From: Roseburia sp. 1XD42-34
Lineage (GTDB): Bacteria > Bacillota > Bacilli > Bacillales > Amphibacillaceae
NCBI RefSeq assembly: GCF_009917385.1
Contig: NZ_QWLJ01000008.1
Coordinates: forward strand, 62,001 to 126,000
Length of the DNA: 64,000 nucleotides
Reading direction: 5' to 3'
The position numbers were made by a program, and so were the translations under genes. This document shows positions 25,432 to 34,683 of this stretch, piece after piece. Positions within the stretch are counted from its first letter, which is position 1. Every line of letters starts with the position of its first letter. The notes beneath the pieces are model-generated. The model ran no database searches. It was not told where the DNA came from and saw only the letters and a list, made by a program, of their open reading frames with translations.

Positions 25432-26205
25432 ATGGGAACAATGGTTATTAGTGAAAGCAAAGAGGGAATTTCGTATATTCATTTGAATCGTCCAGAACGC
25501 TACAACGCATTGAACTTGGAAATGCTGGAAGAATTAAATCGTACACTTGAAGAAGTAGAAAAGAATGAAGATAAGGTCGTCATTCTTTCAGGCGAAGGAA
25601 ATGCATTCTGTTCCGGTGGGGATATTTCCATGATGAATCGACTAACAGATTACGAGGAATTCGCAGCAGTGATGGATACAATCGGAAAGATTACCTTGAA
25701 ATTATATTTGATGCCCAAGATGGTTATTAGCGCTATTCAAGGATCAGCGGTAGGTCTTGGGTTAAGTTATGCGTTAACAGCTGATTTTGTTGTAGCACAG
25801 CAGGAAGCAAAGTTTGGTATGTTGTTTATTGGTATTGGCTTGGTGCCAGATGGAGGTGGGCACTTTCTGATAAAAGAACGAATCGGCACACAACAAGCGA
25901 AACAGTTTATTTGGAGTTTACAACAAATCGATGCTATCCGTGCTAAGAAAATGGGGCTAATTGATGAACTTACTTCTGACCGTGTCATCCCATATACGAT
26001 TCAATTAGCAAACAAGCTAAAGCAAGCACCAATCTTATCCATGTTGGAAACCAAAATGTTGTATCACACACGACAAAAAGAAAGTCTCATGGATTATTTG
26101 GAAGCGGAAAAAGAGGCGCAATGGAAGTTACGAAATACGCTAGATCACAAAGAGGGGATACATGCCTTTTTAGAAAAACGAAAGCCAGCATTTCAAGGGA
26201 AATAA
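25432..26205 (+). CDS. yhaR: Enoyl-CoA hydratase/isomerase family protein (YhaR)
   Basis: 257 aa crotonase-fold protein. The CoA-binding/oxyanion-hole segments are visible: LNRPERYNALNLEM, EGNAFCSGGDISMM and GSAVGLGLSYALTADFVVA. The second catalytic Glu region reads GIGLVPDGGG, so Asp is found where hydratases often have Glu, as in several isomerase-like members. Expected to act on an acyl-CoA in the cytoplasm; substrate unknown. Placement before yhaQ-yhaP fits yhaR of B. subtilis. GGGGGAGAGGG precedes the ATG; an ATG three codons later is the alternative start. Confidence 0.85.
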   Translation: MGTMVISESKEGISYIHLNRPERYNALNLEMLEELNRTLEEVEKNEDKVVILSGEGNAFCSGGDISMMNRLTDYEEFAAVMDTIGKITLKLYLMPKMVISAIQGSAVGLGLSYALTADFVVAQQEAKFGMLFIGIGLVPDGGGHFLIKERIGTQQAKQFIWSLQQIDAIRAKKMGLIDELTSDRVIPYTIQLANKLKQAPILSMLETKMLYHTRQKESLMDYLEAEKEAQWKLRNTLDHKEGIHAFLEKRKPAFQGK

Positions 26206-26216
26206 CGGAATAAAGG

Positions 26217-26250
26217 GCCGACTTTTCATCTAGAAAAGTCGGTTTTTAGC
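26217..26250 (+). terminator. Terminator after yhaR
   Basis: CCGACTTTTC - ATCTA - GAAAAGTCGG followed by TTTTT. Confidence 0.87.
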
Positions 26251-26305
26251 CTGTTAGAAGTCTCATACTGATTTATCTTATGGAAAATGCAGGATAAATG
26301 GCCTC

Positions 26306-26491
26306 TTATCGATGGAACAGAATAAGTTTAGCATCGGGTGTTACACAGCGATGGGTATAATCCAAATAGCCTGCTTGGTCTAATTTGGAAGTCCCCATTT
26401 CTTTTGCTTCGTCATCGCTTGCAGCCGTAAACGTTTCATCCAGCAATTTTTCTCCGGACGAATCAAATACCGTTAAAGTATAATCTCTCAC
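26306..26491 (-). CDS. YhzD-like small protein
   Basis: 61 aa, soluble. It reads like a small beta-alpha protein: DYTLTVFDSSGEKLLDETF, then AASDDEAKEMGTSKL and HRCVTPDAKLILFHR. It matches my recollection of the YhzD family encoded in the same yha neighbourhood of Bacillus. GGAGGAAT precedes the ATG. Function unknown. It is convergent with yhaR. Confidence 0.7.
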   Translation of the reverse strand: MRDYTLTVFDSSGEKLLDETFTAASDDEAKEMGTSKLDQAGYLDYTHRCVTPDAKLILFHR

Positions 26492-26729
26492 TGAAATTCC
26501 TCCCTCTGTGGTTGGTTATGAAATATGGTGTGTTAAAAGAAGACCAACGTAGCTAAGTTCACAGGCACTCCCTAAGTTTGTATATTGAATATTTGGAACT
26601 GCCTCTTACTTATATGTTTATTCGACAAGCAATTACAAACTCCTTCTATTTGAGTATAAAACGTGGATATGCAATGGAAGAGATGCCAATTCATTCTTGA
26701 CGTTATCTAAAATGTAAAGTAAGCTATAC

Positions 26730-26745
26730 GTAAAGTGAGCTTTAC
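26730..26745. promoter_or_regulatory. Palindrome upstream of the XRE regulator (candidate operator)
   Basis: GTAAAGTGAGCTTTAC is a 16-bp palindrome. A related half site, GTAAAGTAAGCT, lies 16 bp upstream at 26714. It sits 24 bp before the start of the XRE-type regulator gene, a normal place for an autoregulatory operator. Confidence 0.4.
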
Positions 26746-26768
26746 AATAGAAAGAGTTGAGAAAAAAG

Positions 26769-26978
26769 GTGAAAACACTTATTCGTGAGAAACGTATCGA
26801 ATTTGGCATGACACAAGAGGAGTTATCACAGAAATTATCCGTGTCACGACAAACGATCATTTCTTTAGAAAAGGGAAAGTATAAACCTTCGCTTGTGCTT
26901 GCACATAAACTAGCACAAACGTTTGACTGTGCCATTGAAGATATTTTTATTTTCGAGGGGGATGAGAATGTTAAGTGA
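26769..26978 (+). CDS. Small XRE-family transcriptional regulator
   Basis: 69 aa, a lone Cro/C1-type helix-turn-helix: TQEELSQKLSVSRQTIISLE and GKYKPSLVLAHKLAQTF, with IEDIFIFE at the C-terminus as in YvaO/YozG-type regulators. The GTG start gives the usual MKTLIREKR N-terminus; a TTG four codons upstream is possible. The gene overlaps the following membrane-protein gene by 11 nt. This pairing (small XRE regulator plus small membrane protein) is common in Bacillaceae and probably forms an autoregulated unit. Confidence 0.82.
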   Translation: MKTLIREKRIEFGMTQEELSQKLSVSRQTIISLEKGKYKPSLVLAHKLAQTFDCAIEDIFIFEGDENVK

Positions 26979-27288
26979 AGATTATTTGGAAAATCCTGCA
27001 GGTATATGGGGATTGATTGTAGCAATGATTGTTTCGCTTATTGTCTTTTTTATCAATCGGTACATTGGCAGGAAAAAACGCTTATTCGATGAACGTTATC
27101 AAAAAGTTACTAACCAAGCAAAAGCAAGATCGTGGGATACAATGATCGTAATATATTATTTAGCTTGGTTTATTGTTATCATGTTTGATGGTATTTCCTT
27201 TAGTTTTTTTCTTCTGACAGTATTATTTGTATGTCACAATATCTCTTTTATAATTACGAATTTCTATTTCAGTACGAAAGAAGAATAA
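26968..27288 (+). CDS. Small membrane protein paired with an XRE regulator
   Basis: 106 aa from an ATG inside the end of the regulator gene (GAGGGGGATGAG just upstream). It has three hydrophobic segments (about 12-31, 58-75 and 79-98). Between the first two is a charged loop, FDERYQKVTNQAKARSWD; 'DERY..I..KA...SW' patterns occur in small DUF-type membrane proteins encoded beside XRE regulators. I cannot assign a function. Translational overlap indicates obligate co-expression. Confidence 0.7.
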   Translation: MLSEDYLENPAGIWGLIVAMIVSLIVFFINRYIGRKKRLFDERYQKVTNQAKARSWDTMIVIYYLAWFIVIMFDGISFSFFLLTVLFVCHNISFIITNFYFSTKEE

Positions 27289-27344
27289 CCTGAAACTTTT
27301 GCCATTGTTTTTACGTATAGCATATATCAAAGAGGGGGAAAAGT

Positions 27345-28241
27345 ATGTTACAACTGACAGATGTTACGAAGCAATTTGGCGCACATACTGCTGTCAACCA
27401 GCTATCTTTAGAAATCCCGGAAAGGGAAATGTTTGGTTTCCTGGGTGGAAATGGCGCTGGAAAGACGACAACGTTTAGGATGATTTTAGGATTATTAGAT
27501 AAAACATCCGGTGATATTTCGTGGCATGGGGAGCCGGTTGATTATGGTAAGAGTCATTTAATTGGTTATCTCCCTGAAGAACGAGGGCTTTACCCGAAAT
27601 TAACAGTAAAGGATCAGCTTACCTATTTAGCAAGACTTAGAGGAATGGCAAAGAGTGAAGCTGTCAAAGAATTGCAAGCATGGCTTGACCGATTTCAAGT
27701 TCCAGAATATTTGAACAAGAAAGTAGAAGAATTATCCAAAGGTAATCAGCAAAAAATCCAATTTATTTCCGCGGTAATACATAAACCAAAACTGTTAATC
27801 TTAGACGAACCATTTTCTGGGCTTGATCCTGTTAACGTGGAAATGTTAAAAGAAGCAGTTGTAAATTTAAAAGAATCAGGAACATCGATCGTATTTTCTT
27901 CTCACCGAATGGAGCACGTCGAAGAGCTTTGTGAGCATTTATGCATCTTACATAAAGGCAAGGCAGTCGTTCAAGGGTCTTTACGTGAGATAAAACGTTC
28001 ATTTGGCAAGAAAAATTTAAGTGTTTATGCTGACTTTCCAGTTGATTTTCTTCGTGATTTTCCTGGTGTTACGAAATATAAAGCGGTGATGGAAGGCTGT
28101 CAGCTGCAAATTGAAAATGAACTCGTTTCTCAGGAAATTTTTACAGTGCTACAAGGAAAAGGATTTGTACGGAAGTTTGACTTGGAAGAGCCGTCTCTCA
28201 ACGATATTTTTATTGCGAAAGTAGGTGCTTCCTATGAATAA
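27345..28241 (+). CDS. yhaQ: ABC transporter ATPase (YhaQ, NatA-like)
   Basis: 298 aa. Walker A GGNGAGKTT, signature LSKGNQQKIQF, Walker B LLILDEPFSGLDP and the H-loop SSHRMEHVEEL are complete. The C-terminal about 80 residues form the DrrA/NatA-type accessory region. It pairs with YhaP, whose gene starts inside the yhaQ stop, to form a NatAB-like exporter. NatAB of B. subtilis exports sodium; the substrate of YhaQP is not established. AGAGGGGGAA precedes the ATG. Confidence 0.9.
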   Translation: MLQLTDVTKQFGAHTAVNQLSLEIPEREMFGFLGGNGAGKTTTFRMILGLLDKTSGDISWHGEPVDYGKSHLIGYLPEERGLYPKLTVKDQLTYLARLRGMAKSEAVKELQAWLDRFQVPEYLNKKVEELSKGNQQKIQFISAVIHKPKLLILDEPFSGLDPVNVEMLKEAVVNLKESGTSIVFSSHRMEHVEELCEHLCILHKGKAVVQGSLREIKRSFGKKNLSVYADFPVDFLRDFPGVTKYKAVMEGCQLQIENELVSQEIFTVLQGKGFVRKFDLEEPSLNDIFIAKVGASYE

Positions 28242-29484
28242 ATTTTGGATTATATTAGGTCATACGTATACGACAAGAATTAAATCAAAAACATTTATTA
28301 TTACCACATTAATTACATTAATTCTGATCTTTGCTTTAACCAATATTAAAACGATTATCGATGTTTTTTCTGATGAAGAAGCAGATCAAATTGCTGTTAT
28401 TGACGAGACGAATGAATTGTATAAGCCTCTAGCGGAAAACATGAAGCAAACAAGTGAAGAGATAGAGCTTACGCTTTATGATGGGACTGAAGAAGAAGCG
28501 AAACAAGCTGTAGAGGAAGAAGATTATACTGCACTTATTGTATTAACGATGACTGAAAATAAGCTCCCTGAAGCCACCTACTATGCCAATCGTATTTCTC
28601 AATCGAGTTTGCAAATGGCATTGGAACAACAGTTGCAACAATTAAAGGTCATGTACGCAACAGAGCAGGCGGGTGTTGATCCGGCTGCATTAGCGATGAT
28701 TAATGAACCAGTGACGTTTGATATTGTCGCTTTGGATAAATCAGCTAAAACTGAAGAAGAGCTCAACCAAGCTCGAGGAATTGTATATATCATGTTGTTC
28801 TTATTATACATTACAGTCATTATGTACGGTAATATGATCGCCACAGATGTTGCAACGGAAAAATCATCGCGAGTGATGGAAATTCTTATTTCTAGTGCGC
28901 CGCCAGTGACGCATATGTTTGCTAAGATTTTCGGTGTAGCGCTAGTAGGATTAACACAAATAGCACTGTTTTTAGGGGCTGGGTATGCACTTATTTCTGC
29001 AAAAGATGCAGCCACACGAGAACTATTTGCTCAATTTGGGATTGGTTCTGCTTCCATGTCGATTTATATGTATGCCATTGTTTTCTTTATTTTAGGCTAT
29101 CTGCTCTATGCGACACTTGCGGCGATGTTAGGTTCATTAGTAAGTCGAATTGAAGATGCTCAGCAATTAACCATGCCCATCATATTTTTAATTATGATTG
29201 CATTTATAATTGCTATGAGTGGTCTTGCTACACCAGAGGCTGGGTTTATTAAAATAACGTCATTCATTCCATTTTTTACACCAATGATTATGTTCTTACG
29301 TGTAGGTATGCTAGATGTTCCTATTTGGGAGGTAGCATTATCCATCGGTTTGTTAATGGGTACTATCATTATTTTAGCTCTTCTTGGAGCAAAAGTGTAT
29401 CGTGGTGGTGTCCTAATGTATGGACGTTCTAGCTCACTAAAAGATTTCAAAAAAGCACTTGCGCTATCGAAAAAGAAAAAATAA
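28234..29484 (+). CDS. yhaP: ABC transporter permease (YhaP, NatB-like)
   Basis: 416 aa. One N-terminal helix (about 17-37), a large extracytoplasmic loop (about 38-180), then five helices, the NatB/ABC-2 permease layout. The cytoplasmic loop VATEKSSRVMEILISSAPP is the conserved coupling segment of this family. The start is the ATG that overlaps the yhaQ stop codon (4-8 nt overlap), so the two proteins are made in coupled fashion. Confidence 0.88.
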   Translation: MNKFWIILGHTYTTRIKSKTFIITTLITLILIFALTNIKTIIDVFSDEEADQIAVIDETNELYKPLAENMKQTSEEIELTLYDGTEEEAKQAVEEEDYTALIVLTMTENKLPEATYYANRISQSSLQMALEQQLQQLKVMYATEQAGVDPAALAMINEPVTFDIVALDKSAKTEEELNQARGIVYIMLFLLYITVIMYGNMIATDVATEKSSRVMEILISSAPPVTHMFAKIFGVALVGLTQIALFLGAGYALISAKDAATRELFAQFGIGSASMSIYMYAIVFFILGYLLYATLAAMLGSLVSRIEDAQQLTMPIIFLIMIAFIIAMSGLATPEAGFIKITSFIPFFTPMIMFLRVGMLDVPIWEVALSIGLLMGTIIILALLGAKVYRGGVLMYGRSSSLKDFKKALALSKKKK

Positions 29485-29498
29485 ATATACAATGAATG

Positions 29499-29533
29499 GG
29501 AAAAGCTCTGTAGCTAGGCAGAGCTTTTTCCAT
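29499..29533 (+). terminator. Terminator of yhaQP
   Basis: GGAAAAGCTCTG - TAGCTAGG - CAGAGCTTTTTCC: strong stem with T-run. Confidence 0.85.
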
Positions 29534-29548
29534 TGTCTAGCAAATGGT

Positions 29549-29661
29549 CAAAATGAAGTGCTTGTGGATAACAAAATAACCGAAAATATACTTTCAGCTC
29601 CATCGTCCAGCAACTAATGGTTACGAAAGCACTCTCCGATAAGTCAACATCGTAACTCGTG
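29549..29661 (+). repeat. Repeat family A, copy 7 (5' part only)
   Basis: AAAATGAAGTGCTTGTGGAT, ACAAAATAACCG, CGTCCAGCAACTAATGG and CCGATAAGTCAACATCG are family A; the right half is absent and family B sequence follows immediately. Confidence 0.65.
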
Positions 29662-29760
29662 CATGTAAAGTGCTGCAAGGTATCCATATATATAGGATGA
29701 GGTTTCTGTAGAATAAGAGTATGTTGCATGAAACATTATTAGGAACGGGAGATACCCCTA
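29662..29760 (+). repeat. Repeat family B copy (B7), partial
   Basis: ATGTAAAGTGCTGCAAGGTA, AGGATGAGGTTTCTGTA and GGAACGGGAGATACCCC are the left landmarks of family B in degraded form, fused to A copy 7. Confidence 0.45.
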
Positions 29761-29876
29761 AGGAAAAGTTTGTCTTTAATATAAAATGCCTTGTGAAGCT
29801 GTTTTTATAAAAGTAATGCGAACGTGCATTCTCTAAGTGAATTTGCTAAAATGGGAAGAGAATCGGAGGTGGGAAT

Positions 29877-31100
29877 GTGACAAAGGAAATCACGTTTCTT
29901 CATGCTGCAGACCTGCATTTAGACAGTCCGTTTAAAGGATTAGCTTCTGCACCTGAAGATATATTTAAAGATATACGTAAAAGTACATTTACAGCTTTAG
30001 ATAAGTTAGTGAAGGCTGCGATTCAGAATCAGGTAGACTTTGTTTTACTTGTAGGAGACCTGTTTGATAACGAACAACAGAGCTTACAAGCGCAAATTCG
30101 TTTAAAGCGCGCTTTTGAAATGCTTCAACAACATGGCATTACTGTGTTTTTATCTTATGGAAACCATGATCATTTAAATGGAAATGCACATTCTGTACCA
30201 TATCCGAATAATGTGATTGAATTTAAAGAGGAAGCTGTCACTTCTTATACATATATCAAACAAAGTGAACCGTTAGCTGTTATCTACGGTTTCAGCTATC
30301 AAGAACGAGTGGTGCAGAATAATAAAACGAGCGAGTACAAAATTGCTGATTTGTCCATTCCATTTCATATTGGAATGTTACATGGAAGTGTACAAAGCAA
30401 TACGGACCATGATACATATGCACCATTTAAAATAAGCGACCTTACAGGTGTGGATATGGATTATTGGGCGCTTGGACACATTCACCGGCGACAAGTGCTA
30501 AAACAGGATCCACCTATCATTTACCCAGGGAATACACAAGGACGTCATCGTAAGGAAGCAGGGGAAAAAGGCTGTTATCTTGTTCGCCTTACAAAGGAAA
30601 AAGTGGAACTAGAATTTCTCCCGTTACAGGCTATCAAAATTAGCCATTTTTCATTGGATCTTACTTCATGCCCATCCGTATTTGAAATGGAGAGGGAGAT
30701 TTTAAACACATTGGAAGAGCATAAAGATGCAACATCTCAATTAGCCGAATTAACTTTAGCAAGTAAGGATGATCGTATCAAGGAATGGGAGCGTTCTGGA
30801 GAGGTAGAAGAAGTAATTACACTAGTGAACGAAACACTCACGCAGCCTAAAAACTGGGTGTACATTTTTCAATATCAGGTCCAAACTGAAATTGATATTG
30901 ATGAATCATTATATCAAGGTCATCATTTCATTGGAGAAATGCTCCGTGAAGCTAATAAGCTGTCCGTCCAGCCGTTACTTACCAATCTATATCAGCAAAG
31001 ACAAGCGCGGAAGTTTTTACAACCGTTAACAATGGAGGAAGAGCGCGAAATAACAGCAGCAGCTAAAGAATTACTCGTTCACGAGCTGTTAAAGGAATGA
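29877..31100 (+). CDS. yhaO: SbcD-like DNA-repair exonuclease subunit YhaO
   Basis: 407 aa. Metallophosphoesterase domain (about 1-210) with all Mre11/SbcD motifs: HAADLHLDSPF, VGDLFDNE, GNHD, GMLHG and LGHIHRRQ. The C-terminal about 190 residues are the capping region. YhaO teams with YhaN (encoded 10 bp downstream), as SbcD does with SbcC, in processing DNA ends or hairpins. The GTG start follows CGGAGGTGGG; an ATG two bases earlier would stop at once. Confidence 0.9.
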   Translation: MTKEITFLHAADLHLDSPFKGLASAPEDIFKDIRKSTFTALDKLVKAAIQNQVDFVLLVGDLFDNEQQSLQAQIRLKRAFEMLQQHGITVFLSYGNHDHLNGNAHSVPYPNNVIEFKEEAVTSYTYIKQSEPLAVIYGFSYQERVVQNNKTSEYKIADLSIPFHIGMLHGSVQSNTDHDTYAPFKISDLTGVDMDYWALGHIHRRQVLKQDPPIIYPGNTQGRHRKEAGEKGCYLVRLTKEKVELEFLPLQAIKISHFSLDLTSCPSVFEMEREILNTLEEHKDATSQLAELTLASKDDRIKEWERSGEVEEVITLVNETLTQPKNWVYIFQYQVQTEIDIDESLYQGHHFIGEMLREANKLSVQPLLTNLYQQRQARKFLQPLTMEEEREITAAAKELLVHELLKE

Positions 31101-31110
31101 GGGGAAAAAT

Positions 31111-34065
31111 GTGATTATTCAACGAGCCACGATTTTTGGTTTTGGGAAGTGGGTGAATGAAACCTTTGATTTCTCCGAACATCAAGTAACTTATGTTTAT
31201 GGAGAAAATGAATCAGGAAAATCCACGTTACACGCATTTCTCCTGTTTATATTATTTGGTTTTCCTCCTAAACAAAGTGAATTTTATCGACCTAAGACAA
31301 CTGGGCAAATAGGGGGCAGATTGACCATTTCTCAAGGTGAAAAGACGTACATGATTGAACGTTTGTACAAACGGAGAAATGGGGAAGCATTAATTTATAC
31401 AGCAGATGGGGAACAAAAAGGAGAAGCATGGCTTAAAGAACAATTAAAAGGAATGACATTAGCGACATATCAATCGGTATTCTCTTTTTCTGCTAAAGAT
31501 CTGCTGAAAATCACAGAGATGCAAGCTGATGATTTAGGAGAAGTTATTCTTGGTGTTGGTTTAACGGGAGCAAAAAATCTCTATGCAGTAGAAAAACAAT
31601 TAGAACAACAGCTCGGGGCGTTATTTAAACCATCAGGAAAAAAGCCACTCATGAACCAACGGTTAAACAAGCTGCAGGATATCCAAGCTCAAGTAAATGA
31701 TTGGAAGCGCTTGGAAGTTACCTACCAAGAAAAGCAAGTGCAAGTAAAGCGATTGGAGCAAGCAATAGAGCATATTAAAAAGAACCTCCAAGAACTCCAT
31801 GAGCAACGGCTTTATGTAGATAAACAAAAACATGTTCTACCGAGTATTCAAGCATATCATACCGTCGAAAAGCAGTTAGAACAAATTCCTAAAGAGATTA
31901 ATTTCCCAGAAGCAGGAATCGAACGTTGGGAACGTCTCAAGGAAAAGCTGTTACCTTTAAAAAGTGAAATAGCAGTATTACAAGCAAACCAAACCCGCTA
32001 CCAAAGTGAAATCCAAAGATTAACAGAAGCATTATTGCCAGCAGATCTCTATCATGAAGGAAAGCTAGTAATGGAAGAGAAGCCTCGCTATGACCAACTC
32101 ACAGAACAAGCAGAGGCTATCTTACAATCACTACATAAACAGGAGCAACAGTTTGTTCACACTTGTAACGAATTACAACTGCCAATAGATCGTAGCGAGA
32201 TAGATCAATTGCAACTATCGGTATTTACAGAAAAGAACTGGAAGAAAATAAAAGAGGATTTGGATCAATTAGATGTTAAACAATTACAACTACAACTAGA
32301 TAAAAAACAGCAATCAAAGCAGCGAAATAAATTAATAGAAGAAAAGCAGGAGATTCAAGAAAGAATAACTTCTGAGCAACAGTTGCATGTTTGGAAACAA
32401 CAGCTGCAGCAGTCGGCACCAATTTTTGTTCCATCCTCTGATGAACAACAAAGTACCCATCAATCTAACTGGAAAAAGCAACAACAGCGGAAGCGAAAAC
32501 AGGCACGTTTGATTTTTTCAGTTTTGATAATAGCTGCTATGCTGTTGGCGGGTATGGGGATCGGGATGGACTATACAGCGCTATTACTTGTAGCACCATT
32601 AGTCGCTATCGGTGCTGTATTTCAATGGAAATGGCAGGAGCAGTCGATAAAAGAAATGGACAGCTTGTTTATGCAACCAACGAATGGAAGCTATTTGTCG
32701 GACACAGAACGAGAGCGTGTAGAGCAGTTAGTGGAGCAGCAATTACAATTACGAACACGGCTTGGAGCGATCAATGAGCAATTAAAACAGATAGATGTTC
32801 AAGCGTTAAAATGGGAAGAACAACAGCTGCAACTAATGGATCAAATGCGCCGTATGGATGAAAGGATGTTTGCTGAGCAAGCTGCCTACCCTTTTCTAAC
32901 CCATGTTGCGCCCACATATTGGCCTGATGTATTCCATAGCTTGAAACAATTGCAATATATATATAGGCGAATGAAGGAAGATGAGGAAACGTATGCAACA
33001 TGGATGCAGCAACTAGCTAATATCCGTTCTAAGATAAACACGTTTGCCCAACATGCAAAATGGGAATGGTCGGAACAGACAGTTCAGTTACCGTTTCATT
33101 CCATTGAGAAGCTATTGAAGAAACATGAAGCGACAGCTAATCAATGTTCATACTATCAAACTCAATTAGCGGAGAGTGAGCTCGCGCTGCATCAAGTAAA
33201 TCAACAAATGAAGCCTTTAACAATGGAAATGAATCAGTTACTTAAAACAGCTCATGTGGGAGACGAAGAAGCTTTTTATGAAAAAGGAAACCAAAAGCAA
33301 CTCCAGCAATCATTATTAGAAAAGAGAGCAGCATTAGCTAGTCAGCTTGCTTTATTTTTTCCGAAAGATATGTTGGATGCTATGTTAGGTAAAAGTCCAA
33401 GGTTACTAGACTTGGAACAGCAACAAGAAAAGCTGAATCAAACAATTACTCAGCTGGAAAAGGATTTGGATACGCATCAGCAAATGTTAGCGACGGTCCA
33501 TGCAGAGATAGATGGAATGGAAAAAAGAGAAGCTTACTCCGTTTTAGTTCATCAAAAGGAAATGGAACAGGCAGCGCTCCGTCAACAGGCTAATCAATGG
33601 GCAACACTTAAAACTGCAAAAGAGATACTATTGCAAGCAAAACGATCGTACCAGAACAAATATTTGCATAAGGTGATGGAGCGAACAACATTATACTTTC
33701 GTGAGCTAACAGACGAAACTTACCAATACGTTTACCCGCCAACTGCTGACCAACCATTTACGGTGGAGGCGGATGATGGTACGCGATTTAATGTTAAAGA
33801 ACTGTCAAAAGGGACGATGGACCAATTGTACGTTGCTTTGCGCTTAGCGGTTAGTGTATGTATAAGTGAAGAACATGCCTTACCATTTATGATGGATGAT
33901 GCATTTGTTCATTTTGATTCCATTCGAACAAAACGCTTGACGTCACTGCTCGAAAGAATTGCGCAAAGGCAACAAGTGATCGTATTTACTTGTAAACAAG
34001 ATCTTGTTACATTGGCTGAAAAAAGAAGTTTTGTCCAAATGTTAAATTCTATTCGCATTCATTGA
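31111..34065 (+). CDS. yhaN: SbcC/Rad50-like ATPase YhaN
   Basis: 984 aa. N-terminal Walker A (GENESGKSTL, about 34-43) and C-terminal signature/Walker B region (ELSKGTMDQLYVALRLA; FMMDDAFVHFD) form the split ATPase head, joined by long Q/E/K-rich coiled coils (about 170-800). Unusually for Rad50-type proteins, and as in B. subtilis YhaN, the middle of the coil contains two hydrophobic helices (about 470-510), suggesting membrane contact. It acts with YhaO. GTG start after GGGGAAAAAT. The extreme glutamine content (runs of QLQLQ) is striking. Confidence 0.9.
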   Translation: MIIQRATIFGFGKWVNETFDFSEHQVTYVYGENESGKSTLHAFLLFILFGFPPKQSEFYRPKTTGQIGGRLTISQGEKTYMIERLYKRRNGEALIYTADGEQKGEAWLKEQLKGMTLATYQSVFSFSAKDLLKITEMQADDLGEVILGVGLTGAKNLYAVEKQLEQQLGALFKPSGKKPLMNQRLNKLQDIQAQVNDWKRLEVTYQEKQVQVKRLEQAIEHIKKNLQELHEQRLYVDKQKHVLPSIQAYHTVEKQLEQIPKEINFPEAGIERWERLKEKLLPLKSEIAVLQANQTRYQSEIQRLTEALLPADLYHEGKLVMEEKPRYDQLTEQAEAILQSLHKQEQQFVHTCNELQLPIDRSEIDQLQLSVFTEKNWKKIKEDLDQLDVKQLQLQLDKKQQSKQRNKLIEEKQEIQERITSEQQLHVWKQQLQQSAPIFVPSSDEQQSTHQSNWKKQQQRKRKQARLIFSVLIIAAMLLAGMGIGMDYTALLLVAPLVAIGAVFQWKWQEQSIKEMDSLFMQPTNGSYLSDTERERVEQLVEQQLQLRTRLGAINEQLKQIDVQALKWEEQQLQLMDQMRRMDERMFAEQAAYPFLTHVAPTYWPDVFHSLKQLQYIYRRMKEDEETYATWMQQLANIRSKINTFAQHAKWEWSEQTVQLPFHSIEKLLKKHEATANQCSYYQTQLAESELALHQVNQQMKPLTMEMNQLLKTAHVGDEEAFYEKGNQKQLQQSLLEKRAALASQLALFFPKDMLDAMLGKSPRLLDLEQQQEKLNQTITQLEKDLDTHQQMLATVHAEIDGMEKREAYSVLVHQKEMEQAALRQQANQWATLKTAKEILLQAKRSYQNKYLHKVMERTTLYFRELTDETYQYVYPPTADQPFTVEADDGTRFNVKELSKGTMDQLYVALRLAVSVCISEEHALPFMMDDAFVHFDSIRTKRLTSLLERIAQRQQVIVFTCKQDLVTLAEKRSFVQMLNSIRIH

Positions 34066-34122
34066 CAATAAATGATAAACTATTTGCAGATTATGATTAT
34101 AATGCATGTGGAGGGACATCCA

Positions 34123-34668
34123 GTGCCAGAGAAAAAAGAGTACCAAGATTGGGAAAAATATGATGAAACAATTGAAAAATTTATTCAAGTCATTGCCAAA
34201 AATATGAACTTATATGGGCTAACATCTTCCGTTGGTAGGCTGTATGGTGTATTGTATTTTGCTGATAAACCAATGACTTTAGATGATATGCGTGATGCGC
34301 TTGAAATGAGTAAAACGAGTATGTCGACAGGTGTACGGACGCTGTCAGAAATGAAGATGGTTGAATCTACCTTTAAACGGGGTATTCGAAAAGATTTATA
34401 TCGATCTGAGGAGGATTGGTATAAATCGTTCACCTCACTCTTTGGTAACCGTTGGCGTCATCATACAGAAACAAATATTGAAGAAGCAGATGAAGCCATT
34501 GCTGAGCTCCGGAAACTAGAGGAAGAGACAGATGACGAGCAATTAAAGGAAAAGATTAACACAAATATTGATCGATTGGAGTATGCTAAAAATTACTATG
34601 AATGGTTGATGAAGTTTATTCAAGTAATTGAAAGTGGTAAGATTTTCGACTATATTCCAAAAAATTAA
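34123..34668 (+). CDS. GbsR-family MarR-like regulator inserted between yhaN and yhaM
   Basis: 181 aa from GTG after GGAGGG (the frame extends upstream to 34072 without a better site). The winged-helix core is clear: YGLTSSVGRLYGVLYFADKP, MTLDDMRDALEMSKTSMSTG and VRTLSEMKMVESTF. A charged helical tail follows. GbsR/OpcR/OpuAR-type proteins repress genes for choline or betaine uptake and synthesis. A second member (OpcR-like) lies at 39.7 kb; the two share the MTLDDMxxALxxSKTxMSTxxRTL core. In B. subtilis yhaN and yhaM are adjacent, so this gene is an insertion in the backbone. Target genes unknown. Confidence 0.85.
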   Translation: MPEKKEYQDWEKYDETIEKFIQVIAKNMNLYGLTSSVGRLYGVLYFADKPMTLDDMRDALEMSKTSMSTGVRTLSEMKMVESTFKRGIRKDLYRSEEDWYKSFTSLFGNRWRHHTETNIEEADEAIAELRKLEEETDDEQLKEKINTNIDRLEYAKNYYEWLMKFIQVIESGKIFDYIPKN

Positions 34669-34683
34669 CAACTATGAAAATGG

